Assembly: GCA_905221605.1 (NCBI GenBank)
Contig: CAJNDS010000001.1
Location: forward strand, 1,170,025 to 1,234,024
Origin: Symbiodinium natans
Lineage: Eukaryota; Sar; Dinophyceae; Suessiales; Symbiodiniaceae
Direction: 5' to 3'
DNA: 64,000 nucleotides
Shown: in pieces, positions 45,401-50,594 of the stretch
Layout: each line of letters starts with the position of its first letter
How positions within the stretch are numbered: the stretch's first letter is position 1
The notes under the pieces: model-generated
Database searches by the model: none
What the model saw: the letters and a program-made list of their open reading frames with translations, nothing else
Told to the model about the DNA's origin: nothing
Program-made: the position numbers and the translations under genes

Positions 45401-48400
45401 GGGTTTATGGGGTTTATAGGGTTTATAGGGTTTATAGGGTTTGGGGTTTTAGGGTTTGTAGGGTTCTTATAGGGTTTATCGGATTTATAGGGTTTATAGG
45501 GTTTATAGGGTTTATAGGGTTTGGGGTTTTAGGGTTTGTAGGGTTCTTATAGGGTTTACAGGGTTTCGGGTTTAGGGTTTAGGGCTATGGTTTAGGGTTT
45601 GGGGGGCGGGGGGGGGGTTTACAGGGTTTAGGTTTTAGGGTTTAGCGTTTAGGGTTGAGGGTTTGCTGCGAAGTGTTTTGAGAAATTCGCTGAGGGTTGC
45701 TTTTGCAGGGCGTAGGGTTTGGGGTTTAGGGGTTAGGGTTGGGAACTGCTTAGGGTTGCTTGGCTTGCGGGTTTGGGGCTTGGGTTTAGGGGTTTAGGGT
45801 TTAGGGTTTAGGGTTTAGGGTTTGGGGTTTAGGGTTTAGGGTTTAGGGTTTAGGGTTTAGGGTTTAGGGTTTAGGGTTTAGGGTTTAGGGGTTTAGGGGT
45901 TTAAGCTTCACTGCTGCGTCTGGTCAAGACCTGCGCTTGGCGGGTTGGATCCAGACCGAATAAGGCAGCAGACCTCGAGTCCCCTAAACCCTAAACCCTA
46001 AACCCTAAACCCTAAACCCTAAACCCTAAACCCTAAACCCTAAACCCTAAACCCTAAACCCTAAACCCTAAACCCTAAACCCTAAACCCTAAACCCGATA
46101 TGTATCCAATCGCAGTACTGCACAGCTCCAGCCAGAGATGTACAATTCCTCGAAACTCTCACGAATATGCAGACCAAGGAAGAAGTAAAGCGGGTTAAGG
46201 TTTCAGTTTTAGGGTTTTAGGGATTGAGGGATTTAGGGTTTTACGGAATTAGGAATTTAGGGCCTTAGGGATTTAGGGATTGTTGGTTTTAGGGTTTAGG
46301 GTTTGGGGCTGCTGTTAAGGGAGGCTTCAAAGTGGGAAGTTGTTTTGGTAGGGATTTGTTCAGGGCTGTTTTTGTGTTGAGAGAGTTGCCGGGGTTGTTT
46401 TTGGGACTTTCTCGGAAGCTTGGTTCTGTGTTAAGATCGGTGTGACAGGGCTTTCAAGGGCATCGTAGGGTTAAGGGTTTAGGGTGTAGGGTTTTGGGGT
46501 GAGGAGTTTTGTAGGATTATCGACAGAACTGCATAACACAGACAAGGTTTGAATCCCAAGCCCTAGACCCCAGATGCTGAACCCTAAGCCCCTCTAAACC
46601 CCCTCAACCCCCTAAACCCCAAGCCCTAAACCCCAAACCCTAAACCCTAAACCCTCAACCCTAAACCCTAAACCCCCTTTTGGGTTCAGCTACAACTTTG
46701 CCCTCGCGCGCGCCATCCCGGACTCGATTTTCAGCGACTCGACCGTGTCGGTGTCCTTGAGGATCCGGCCTGGGGCGTTGATGGGGTTTAGGGTTTAGGG
46801 TTTAGGGTTTAGGGTTTAGAGTTTAGGGTTTAGGGTTTAGGGTTTAGGGTTAGGGTTTAGGGTTTAGGGTTTAGGGTTTAGGGTTTAGGGTTTAGGGTTT
46901 AGGGTTTAGGGTTTAGGGTTTAGGGTTTAGGGTTTAGGGGTTTGAAGCTCAGGGGCAAGGGGGTGGTTTTAATGTCCAGACTTTTTCGGGCAGCGGTTCT
47001 AAAAACCTATAGCCCTAATCGCTGAACCTAATCTCCTCAACCCTAACACCCTAAACCCTTGACCCCTCAAACCCTCAACCCCAAGCCACGAAACCCCCCA
47101 AAGCCCTAAACCCCACATCCTAAACCCTAAACCCTAAACCCTAAACCCTAAACCCTAAACCCTAAACCCTAACCCTAAACCCCGCCTTTGAAGATGACCT
47201 TCATGTGGTCCGGCTCTATCTCGGACTTCTCCTGGAAAGGGGCGGGGTTAGGGATCCAGGGGCGATTGGGCTTTAGAAGATGAGGGACGGTTGTAAGATA
47301 GGGTTTGGGGTTTTAGGGCTTAGGGTTTTGGGGTTTGGGTCTTGGGTTTCAGGGCTTGGGGTTTTTAAGTTCGAGGTCGAGGGACAATATTTCAGAACGT
47401 AGACCCCCCCCCCAACACACAACTTCCTCAATGCAGCTCATAAACCCCCACCCCTGAACCCTACACCTATGAACTACACATAACCTAAACCCCACCCCCC
47501 GAACCCCAAACCCTAAACCCTAAACCCTAAACCTCGGAGTCTTCGGGGCGCCTTGGCGAGGTTCTTGACTTCAAGGATGCTCATGGAAGGCCTCGGATCA
47601 AGACGTTTAGGGTTTAGGGTTTAGGGTTTAGGGTTTAGGGTTGAGGGTTTAGGGTTTAGGGTTTAGAGTTTAGGGTCTAGGGTTTAGGGTTTGGGGGTTG
47701 TTCGGGGTTTGTTGGGTCTTGTTGGGTTGTTAGGGTTTTCGGGCTTTTGCAGGTTGTTTGAGGCGTTTGGGGTGTTTAGGGCTTTTAGGGCATCTAGGTC
47801 TTTTGGGGCCTTTAGCCCTAAACCCTAAACCCTAAACCCTGAACCCTAAACCCTAAATCCTAAACCCTAAACCCTTAACCCTAAACCCTAAACCCTAAAC
47901 CCGGGGTTTTCTAACGTGTTTGGGGTTTTTCGCTTTGGGGCTCAAAGGGCCTTGAGCTTGAGCAGGCTTCGACATTGGGGCCTGGGTTGGCCCCCTTATT
48001 AGAAGACTCGGTTTAGGGTTTAGGGTTTAGGGTTTCGGGTTTTGGGCTTATTTTTTCTAACTGCTTGCTTAAGACGCTTGAACCTAAGCCCTAAACCCTA
48101 AACGCCAAAGAACCCAAAAACTATCAATGATAATAATCCCTATATTTCTCTCATAAGGAAGAACTTGTGTACTGTCTATTTTAGCTTCATTTTTTTGCTG
48201 TTGTTTTTTTCGCGGGGAAGGGGGGGGGTGCTCTTGAGCAAGTAGTAGAAAGAATAGGCACTCTTCATTGACTCAAGGACTGTGACCCAACTAAGGGCTG
48301 TATTCTCCCTCCCCCCCAAAAAGAAGCACACCCCCCAGAGACCCAAAGATAAGGGTACTTCACTGTCCTACCCACAGGGATTCATGGGGTCTCGAGCACC

Positions 48401-48811
48401 CGTACTTTGGGGAATTCTGGGAAGTTCCCCCTTATACTGACAGTCCTTAATAGGGATTATAGTACCCCTATCATAATCCCCTAAAAACCCTAGAAGCCTT
48501 GAAAAAAACCCGCCAAACAGCCTTCAAAACCCTCAAAAACCTATATAGAAGCCTTCAGTTAGCCAGCATTTAAAAGCCCTGAAAACCCTAGAAGCCCTCA
48601 AAAAAGCCCGCGAAGCAACCTGCAAAACCGTTAAAACATGCCCCCTCCCCCCCCCCCCCGCCCAACAAAAACAAGGAAAGAACCAAACCCTAAACCCCAA
48701 GCCCAAGGCCCTGAACCCCGGCCGCTTTTTTTGGTGTCCCATTGACTCGAGGTCCAAGGAGAAGGTGCCACCCCCGGTGCCCGAGACCTTGAAGGTCACG
48801 TTGAGGGCCAT
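20259..48811 (-). CDS. DSK2: Ubiquilin/DSK2-like protein, 20 tiny exons over 28.5 kb
   Basis: Assembled from 20 minus-strand exons of 18-85 nt (946 nt, about 315 codons) whose phases match at every junction. Residues 1 to about 75 are a ubiquitin-like domain: LEVKNLAK, EKSEIEPDHMKVIFKGRILK, DTDTVESLKIESGM, then AMHLVRS. An Ala/Pro/Gly linker follows, then STI1-type segments rich in NPM and QQM (AMAAQLFQNPMVQQMLQNL, TQNPALLQQMIQSNPMLQQT, NNPMLQQMLANPQLLQ, AMLNPQMMQ, AMLQNPQMMQ) and Gly-rich tails. This is the layout of ubiquilin/DSK2, a shuttle that carries ubiquitylated clients to the proteasome. The C-terminal UBA domain was not found; its exons may lie at 17.2-20.2 kb unrecognised, or be absent. 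Acceptors are all AG, nearly always followed by G; donors are mostly GC. Introns are mostly 0.4-4.2 kb and full of telomere-like arrays. Confidence 0.8.
21100..21340 (-). other. Unique islands in ubiquilin intron 19
   Basis: Two short islands have open minus frames after AG (GALPFGPDVGHFYGL near 21105-21150; SMPASEDKLRSAALRP near 21245-21295). Neither is needed to keep the ubiquilin frame, so they may be alternative exons or chance. Confidence 0.25.
21826..22046. mobile_element. Family B copy split by telomere arrays
   Basis: The element core (CAGTTATGGCTGTACTAATA ... AATAACTACACTTAAAG) is followed by a 120-bp CCCTAAA array (21901-22023) and then by the element's right terminus (CCCTGAACCTCCAAGTA). 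The left terminus also appears displaced (CTTGGGGGTCCAGGG near 21755) beyond TTTAGGG units. The right terminus ends 9 bases from the donor of ubiquilin exon 19. Confidence 0.65.
22055..22084 (-). CDS. DSK2: Ubiquilin-like exon 19
   Basis: Encodes AMLQNPQMMQ, a typical STI1-type segment. Acceptor accagccag, donor GC (gctcgcgc), which leads straight into the family B terminus CTACTTGGAGGTTCAGGG. Confidence 0.85.
22135..22313. repeat. Telomere-variant array (CCCCCTAAA)n
   Basis: A nine-base unit with two extra C, about 19 copies. Minus-strand translation gives a collagen-like GFRGFR repeat, which I regard as an artefact. Confidence 0.95.
23241..23352. mobile_element. Palindromic element, TAATATAGGGG arms
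   Basis: Left TAATATAGGGGCCTGAATAA and right TTATTCCGACCCCTATATTA form complementary arms, with inner arms GGTATTC/GAATACC. About 110 bp, non-coding. Confidence 0.75.
23587..24350. other. Repeat-poor stretch with short tandem unit, no gene recognised
   Basis: A (TA) microsatellite (23587-23611) is followed by about seven copies of an 18-21 base unit with TTCGTCGATTTAGGCAA (23620-23765; protein-level KSTKGLP on the minus strand). Then come three diverged copies of a roughly 190-bp unit (ACTTTTCTTGGGTT..., GGGGTCCCAGAAATTCTTCTGG) up to about 24310. This is a tandem minisatellite; the open frames through it give no recognised protein. Confidence 0.6.
25332..25406 (-). CDS. DSK2: Ubiquilin-like exon 18 (Ala/Pro linker)
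   Basis: Encodes APGATPVPGVAPTAPAAPTA then PTAPG, 75 nt, phase 0 at both ends. Acceptor cccccag, donor GC (gctggg). Its frame is open in phase with the neighbours. Confidence 0.75.
25523..25600. mobile_element. Family B remnant fused to a telomere array
   Basis: CTAAGTACAGCTAGAAGTAGGG...AAGTACCCATGAACCTCCA matches the right half of family B. Its left half is replaced by the TTTAGGG array that ends at 25522. Confidence 0.55.
26057..26118 (-). CDS. DSK2: Ubiquilin-like exon 17
   Basis: Encodes LPGAGVMPGATPGATPETGP after completing a Gly codon. Acceptor ctggagag, donor GC (gcgcgg). A Gly/Pro/Thr-rich linker. Confidence 0.75.
26772..26799 (-). CDS. DSK2: Ubiquilin-like exon 16
   Basis: Encodes AAMGLGGAG plus one base, 28 nt. 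Acceptor ccgagcag, donor GT (gtgcca). Flanked by CCCTAAA on the left and TTTAGGG on the right. Confidence 0.7.
27362..27477. repeat. TA/TTTATC/ATATAC microsatellite
   Basis: (TA)n, then ATCTATTT units, then (ATATAC)n. Confidence 0.95.
27673..27699 (-). CDS. DSK2: Ubiquilin-like exon 15
   Basis: Encodes AMLNPQMMQ, 27 nt, close in sequence to exon 19. Acceptor gttgcaag, donor GT (gtcccg). About 20 bases after the donor is CTACTTCAAGGTTCATACC, a diverged family B terminus, as at exon 19. Confidence 0.8.
28140..28190 (-). other. Possible extra microexon with family B-like terminus
   Basis: CTTCAACTTCAG (LQLQ) lies between GTGAG and GGCGCGCTTGGAGGTCCTT. The arrangement mimics exons 15 and 19 followed by the element terminus. 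In phase it would insert four residues between exons 14 and 15. Confidence 0.25.
28664..28711 (-). CDS. DSK2: Ubiquilin-like exon 14
   Basis: Encodes NNPMLQQMLANPQLLQ, an unmistakable STI1/ubiquilin segment, 48 nt, phase 0. Acceptor tgtctcag, donor GC (gccaag). Confidence 0.88.
29193..29252. mobile_element. Family H palindromic fragment
   Basis: CCGAAATCAGGGGTACCTTG ... GGGGCCCCCTAATTTTCG; the CGAAAT and ATTTTCG ends are complementary. Confidence 0.5.
29743..29779 (-). CDS. DSK2: Ubiquilin-like exon 13
   Basis: Encodes (Q)QMIQSNPMLQQT, 37 nt. Acceptor attgcaaag, donor GC (gccggc). The codon split with exon 12 restores Gln. Confidence 0.85.
30382..30453. mobile_element. Palindromic element, family A copy 3 (short)
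   Basis: GGGATGGTCCCCCTTATG ... GGACTGTTAGTATGGGGGAACATCCC; the centre has an internal deletion. Confidence 0.75.
30706..30762 (-). CDS. DSK2: Ubiquilin-like exon 12
   Basis: Encodes NPMVQQMLQNLTQNPALL with split Gln codons at both ends, 57 nt. Acceptor gccctag, donor GC (gccgcc). Highly characteristic ubiquilin sequence. Confidence 0.9.
31401..31438 (-). CDS. DSK2: Ubiquilin-like exon 11 (GA donor)
   Basis: Encodes GLGDPAMAAQLF plus CA, 38 nt. The only phase that continues into NPMVQQ requires a donor beginning GA (CCA then gacgcg), giving AAQLFQNPMVQQ. GA-AG introns are known in dinoflagellates. Acceptor aagctcag. Confidence 0.75.
31815..31922. repeat. Telomere-variant array (AAAACCCT)n
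   Basis: About 13 uniform copies. Confidence 0.95.
32168..32560. other. Repeat-poor island, no gene recognised
   Basis: About 390 bp in ubiquilin intron 10, with internal short inverted segments (CCCCAAAATAGGGG) and a poly-G run. One 95-codon plus-strand frame exists but has no recognisable motif and opposes all supported genes. Possibly a decayed element. Confidence 0.4.
32787..32821 (-). CDS. DSK2: Ubiquilin-like exon 10
   Basis: Encodes ANRPAASRPTM after completing a Gly codon, 35 nt. Acceptor gcgcacag, donor GC (gcctag). The assignment depends on phase only; an alternative frame (REQTGRVSANNGL with GT donor gtaagg) also joins to exon 11. Confidence 0.5.
33768..33842. repeat. A-run and TA/TTTA microsatellite
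   Basis: Poly-C/poly-A, AAATAAAA units, (TA)n and TTTATTTA units, then ATACATATA. Confidence 0.9.
34660..34717 (-). CDS. Possible exon island of unknown gene
   Basis: After acceptor gtgcag the minus frame reads HEIWATVVTEEAVSRIGMLP. It does not fit the ubiquilin frame and may belong with 34880-35018. Confidence 0.25.
34880..35018 (-). CDS. Possible exon or element remnant, unknown
   Basis: After acceptor ccttcag the minus frame reads VCDFFGRYRQLFFPSAQLNE then GVERLTKHIHQP and stops. The region 34790-35150 has no telomere motif. The pattern vaguely recalls the reverse-transcriptase thumb of Ty3-type elements or a dynein stalk helix, but neither is established. A further frame downstream (ITEKAKTTLRGIATKHFLIA) is open. 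It lies within ubiquilin intron 9. Confidence 0.25.
36951..36999 (-). CDS. DSK2: Ubiquilin-like exon 9
   Basis: Encodes [16 protein letters not shown] plus one base, 49 nt. Acceptor gcaagag, donor GC (gctgcc). Confidence 0.7.
37131..37213. mobile_element. Palindromic element, family A degenerate copy
   Basis: GGGATGTTTCCTCC ... GGGCGAGCATCCC, with centre ATAGTAGGGGGTACCCTGATCCC. Confidence 0.55.
38779..38796 (-). CDS. DSK2: Ubiquilin-like exon 8 (18-nt microexon)
   Basis: Encodes DPGMMQ in phase 0 between acceptor gttcgcag and GC donor gccacg. It resembles the MMQ ends of exons 7, 15 and 19. So short an exon needs transcript proof. Confidence 0.5.
41456..42001 (-). CDS. Hypothetical frame in the telomere-free island
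   Basis: A 181-codon minus frame (contains YMQVLIYIDTSAAAQCIRSA and LWAIELAVCRGADILEAGLR). A plus frame of 171 codons overlaps it, so coding status is uncertain. No domain recognised. Confidence 0.25.
   Translation of the reverse strand: MGIFIREKLRAMDSEYLTLHCCKKASRVIITCLSLNSFCHDGTALRYIPVLWVLFCTATDLDLYMQVLIYIDTSAAAQCIRSARGSSERKKPAKVPAPAIRQASVLWAIELAVCRGADILEAGLRQLIPPKDLKCGFSAGRAKGPASACQAGACHAGVAAYAVWVEIAWVRSKRLSNAPLS
42029..42526 (-). CDS. Hypothetical frame in the telomere-free island
   Basis: A 165-codon minus frame without an ATG start, open further upstream. Composition is protein-like (GLALIVLRSTADAPLAGFES, LQLLAENRAAWLEIGTKVEE). It could be the upstream part of the same broken gene as 41456-42001, in another frame. 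Family unknown. Confidence 0.3.
   Translation of the reverse strand: MRTYPAYPYVTFPLGSSGTWRCATGLDALIISVDACVARSRSRCIDAEAAGVGLALIVLRSTADAPLAGFESAGVWGMGSDFNTAVGACCLRGLQLLAENRAAWLEIGTKVEECGLLSWLGQADECATCIRRFASRRSAQRSGSARSHAGQEKANVPQSPSSSMS
42684..43015. mobile_element. Family H element containing a telomere array
   Basis: Repeated segments AGTAGGGGTCCCTGA and TTTTCGTAAACCCC occur on both sides of a CCCTAAA array (about 42870-42976): the left copy ends AGTAGGGGTCCCTGAAACAC and the right one reads AGTAGGGGTCCCTGATTTTCG. The element seems duplicated or split around the array. Confidence 0.6.
43022..43077 (-). CDS. DSK2: Ubiquilin-like exon 7
   Basis: Encodes YAGLGAPGGGNPLGAMMQ after a completed Gly codon, 56 nt. 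Acceptor ctcccgag, donor GC (gccagg). Confidence 0.8.
44213..44252 (-). CDS. DSK2: Ubiquilin-like exon 6
   Basis: Encodes AATTPAAAPTAAP plus one base, 40 nt. Acceptor gggcccag, donor GC (gccgcc). Linker after the ubiquitin-like domain. Confidence 0.75.
44500..44790. other. Repeat-poor island with facing C- and G-runs
   Basis: CTATACTACCCC with long C-runs faces a G-run followed by GGGGTAGTCATGAG, an approximate palindrome related to the CTACTACC element at 8110. The remainder (44640-44790) is unique without a recognised gene. Confidence 0.4.
45107..45160 (-). CDS. DSK2: Ubiquilin-like exon 5 (end of ubiquitin-like domain)
   Basis: Encodes AMHLVRSAPSAAPAGGAP, 54 nt. AMHLVRS replaces the usual TVHLVRG strand that ends the ubiquitin-like fold. 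Acceptor acgagcag, donor GC (gcgggg). The surrounding 45065-45150 is extremely GC-rich and self-complementary (GCCGGCGCGGC). Confidence 0.8.
45170..45560. repeat. Telomere-variant array (TTTATAGGG)n
   Basis: Units TTTATAGGG, TTTACAGGG and TTTGTAGGG alternate over about 390 bp; the variant inserts two bases in the telomere motif. A roughly 90-bp higher-order repeat is visible (GGGGTTTTAGGGTTTGTAGG recurs). Confidence 0.9.
46714..46769 (-). CDS. DSK2: Ubiquilin-like exon 4
   Basis: Encodes RILKDTDTVESLKIESGM after the split Gly, 56 nt; the classic second half of a ubiquitin-like domain. Acceptor gccccag, donor GC (gcgcgc). Confidence 0.9.
47186..47231 (-). CDS. DSK2: Ubiquilin-like exon 3
   Basis: Encodes EKSEIEPDHMKVIFK plus G, 46 nt; the KxIFKG strand of the ubiquitin-like fold. 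Acceptor ctttccag, donor GC (gcgggg). Confidence 0.9.
47552..47591 (-). CDS. DSK2: Ubiquilin-like exon 2
   Basis: Encodes PSMSILEVKNLAK, 40 nt, the helix of the ubiquitin-like fold. Acceptor atccgag, donor GC (gcgccc). The length to the next motif matches the ubiquitin family only with this donor. Confidence 0.8.
48419..48482. mobile_element. Family A half-element
   Basis: GGGAAGTTCCCCCTTATACTGACAGTCC and TAATAGGGATTATAGTACCCC match the left half; the right arm is missing. Confidence 0.65.
48747..48811 (-). CDS. DSK2: Ubiquilin-like exon 1, start codon
   Basis: ATG at 48811-48809; encodes MALNVTFKVSGTGGGTFSLD then L and a split Glu, 65 nt. The start is chosen because the ubiquitin-like strand begins here. 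Donor is GT (gtcaat). About 20 bases upstream begins a TTTAGGG/TTTGGGG array that probably lies in the 5' flank or UTR. Confidence 0.85.
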
Positions 48812-49564
48812 GGCCTCTCATGCTTGGGGGAGCTCTGTGGGGCAGTTTAGGGTTTGGGGTTTAGGGTTTAGGGTTTGGGGTTTAGGGTTTAGGGTTTAGG
48901 GTTTGGGGTTTGGGGCCTTTGGGGTTTAGGGTTTGGGGCCTTTGGGGGCTTTGGGGGGAGTTCTAGGGTGTCGGGTAGGGGGTTCAGGGCTTAGGGTATA
49001 GGGTTTACGATTTAAGGTTTAGGGTTTAGGGTTAGGGTTTAGGAAGCCTAGGAAAAGAAAAGGGAGTTTTTCAGGGAGTTGAAGGTTTAGGACAAGCCTG
49101 AAAGGACTGAACCCTGAACCCTCAACCCTCAAATCCCCCACGAAAGTGTGGTCGTTTCTCGTTAGGGTCGTGGGATTTGGGTTTTGGGCTTGGGGTTTGG
49201 GTTGAGGGTTTGCTACACTTACGGAAACCGTCGCCTTTCGGAACCAAAACCTACCTTTGTGCAAGGCCCCTAGAAAGTCTTTCAAAGCATCTTTATCAGG
49301 GCTTACTGCAGGGGCACTTGTATCCTACTCAAAATAGAAGAACCCTCAAGCCTAAACCCTGAACCCTGAACCCTAAACCCTGAAGTTGCGACCCTAACCG
49401 TAAACCTCTGAGCATAGCAACCCTGAGCAACAAGTAGAGTCACCACGCAGGTTAAAACCCCCTGGATGCTCGCTGACAGGATCGGTCCGAGGGCTTCAGG
49501 GTTTAAGGTTTAGGGTTTAGGGTTTAGGGTTTAGGGTTTAGGGTTTAGGGTTTAGGGTTTGGCC

Positions 49565-50090
49565 ACCCTTAACTAAGTAGACCGAGCGTGCCCGCGAGCT
49601 CCGAGTGGGTACCGCGATGCTTGCTCGAGCTTGCGCTGTAGAGGCTCAGGAGAAGGGCTTTAGGGCTTGGAATTTTGGGGTTTAGCGTTTTCGGGTTAAG
49701 GGTCTCGGGGTTTATGATTTAGGATTTAGGGAGTTTGGACTTCTAACCCTAAACCCTAAACCCCAAACCCCAAACCCCAAACCCCAAACCCCCAAACCTA
49801 AACCCTAAACCACAGGTCGGGTACCCCAAGCAAGGGGCCAAACATTCAGGAGAACGGACTTCGTGGCGCAGGTGCGATCGCTGCAAACCCCAAATCCCAC
49901 ATCCAAAACTTTTGGGGTTTAGGGTTTGAGAGTTTAAGCCTCTGTATGAACCCTAACCTCTCAACCCCTAAGCTCAAACGAGCCTCTTCCTTGGGGGCCT
50001 TGTCCGCCCCCCCACACCCACTCCTCTCCCTGGTCTATTGAGCCGACACGCCGCAGAGGTGCGAGCCGAGTCGCAGTGTTTGGGGTTTGG
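49565..50090 (-). other. Unique islands between cyclase and ubiquilin-like genes
   Basis: Islands at 49565-49650 and 50000-50080 carry open minus frames (RASIAVPTRSSRARSVYLVK; DS ARTSAACRLNRP). They could hold the last cyclase exons, where an RPVDxVxVKG-type motif would be expected, but acceptors and phases are not convincing. Confidence 0.25.
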
Positions 50091-50280
50091 GGTTTCAGGA
50101 TTAGGGTTTCGGGTTTAGGGTTTGGGGTTTCGGGTTTGGGGTTTAGGGTTTAGGGCTCGGGGTTAGGGGTTAGGGGTTTAGGGCCTTCAACACGAAACCC
50201 GAAACCCCCAAGCTTCCCTGATCCATGAGCCTCTGAACCCCCCACACCCCTTAACCCCCTAGCCCCTGACCCCCTAAGCT

Positions 50281-50418
50281 CTTAGGATTGCTACATGGTC
50301 CGCTGATATGGGCCCTGATTTGGAAAGCCCCGATTTCCCTTTTTGTGCCGAGCCCGTACTTCAGAACCCTTCAAGGGAGGTAAGAGACCGCATGAAGGGA
50401 CCATGTCACTTCGCTTAG
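50281..50418. mobile_element. Palindromic element, family D copy 3
   Basis: TTGCTACATGGTCCGC, GTACTTCAGAACCCTTCAAGG and GGGACCATGT; same layout as at 11429. Confidence 0.65.
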
Positions 50419-50550
50419 ATGAATCAACCGCTAGCCAAACCATGAATCCCCAAACCCCCAGCCCCCAAAACCTACACCCTGAACCCTGAACCCTGAACCC
50501 TCAACCCTAAACCCTAAACCCTAAACCCTAAACCCTAAACCCAGGCATAC

Positions 50551-50594
50551 CCTGGGCGGCCTCCATCGGGACAGCGCAAGTCACCAAGCATCCA
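50551..50594 (-). CDS. Cyclase exon, post-catalytic strand
   Basis: Encodes GCLVTCAVPMEAAQ, 44 nt, after a split codon. Acceptor ccggaag, donor GT (gtatgc). The position fits the LVSxxVxxAA segment of cyclases; moderate support. Confidence 0.45.
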
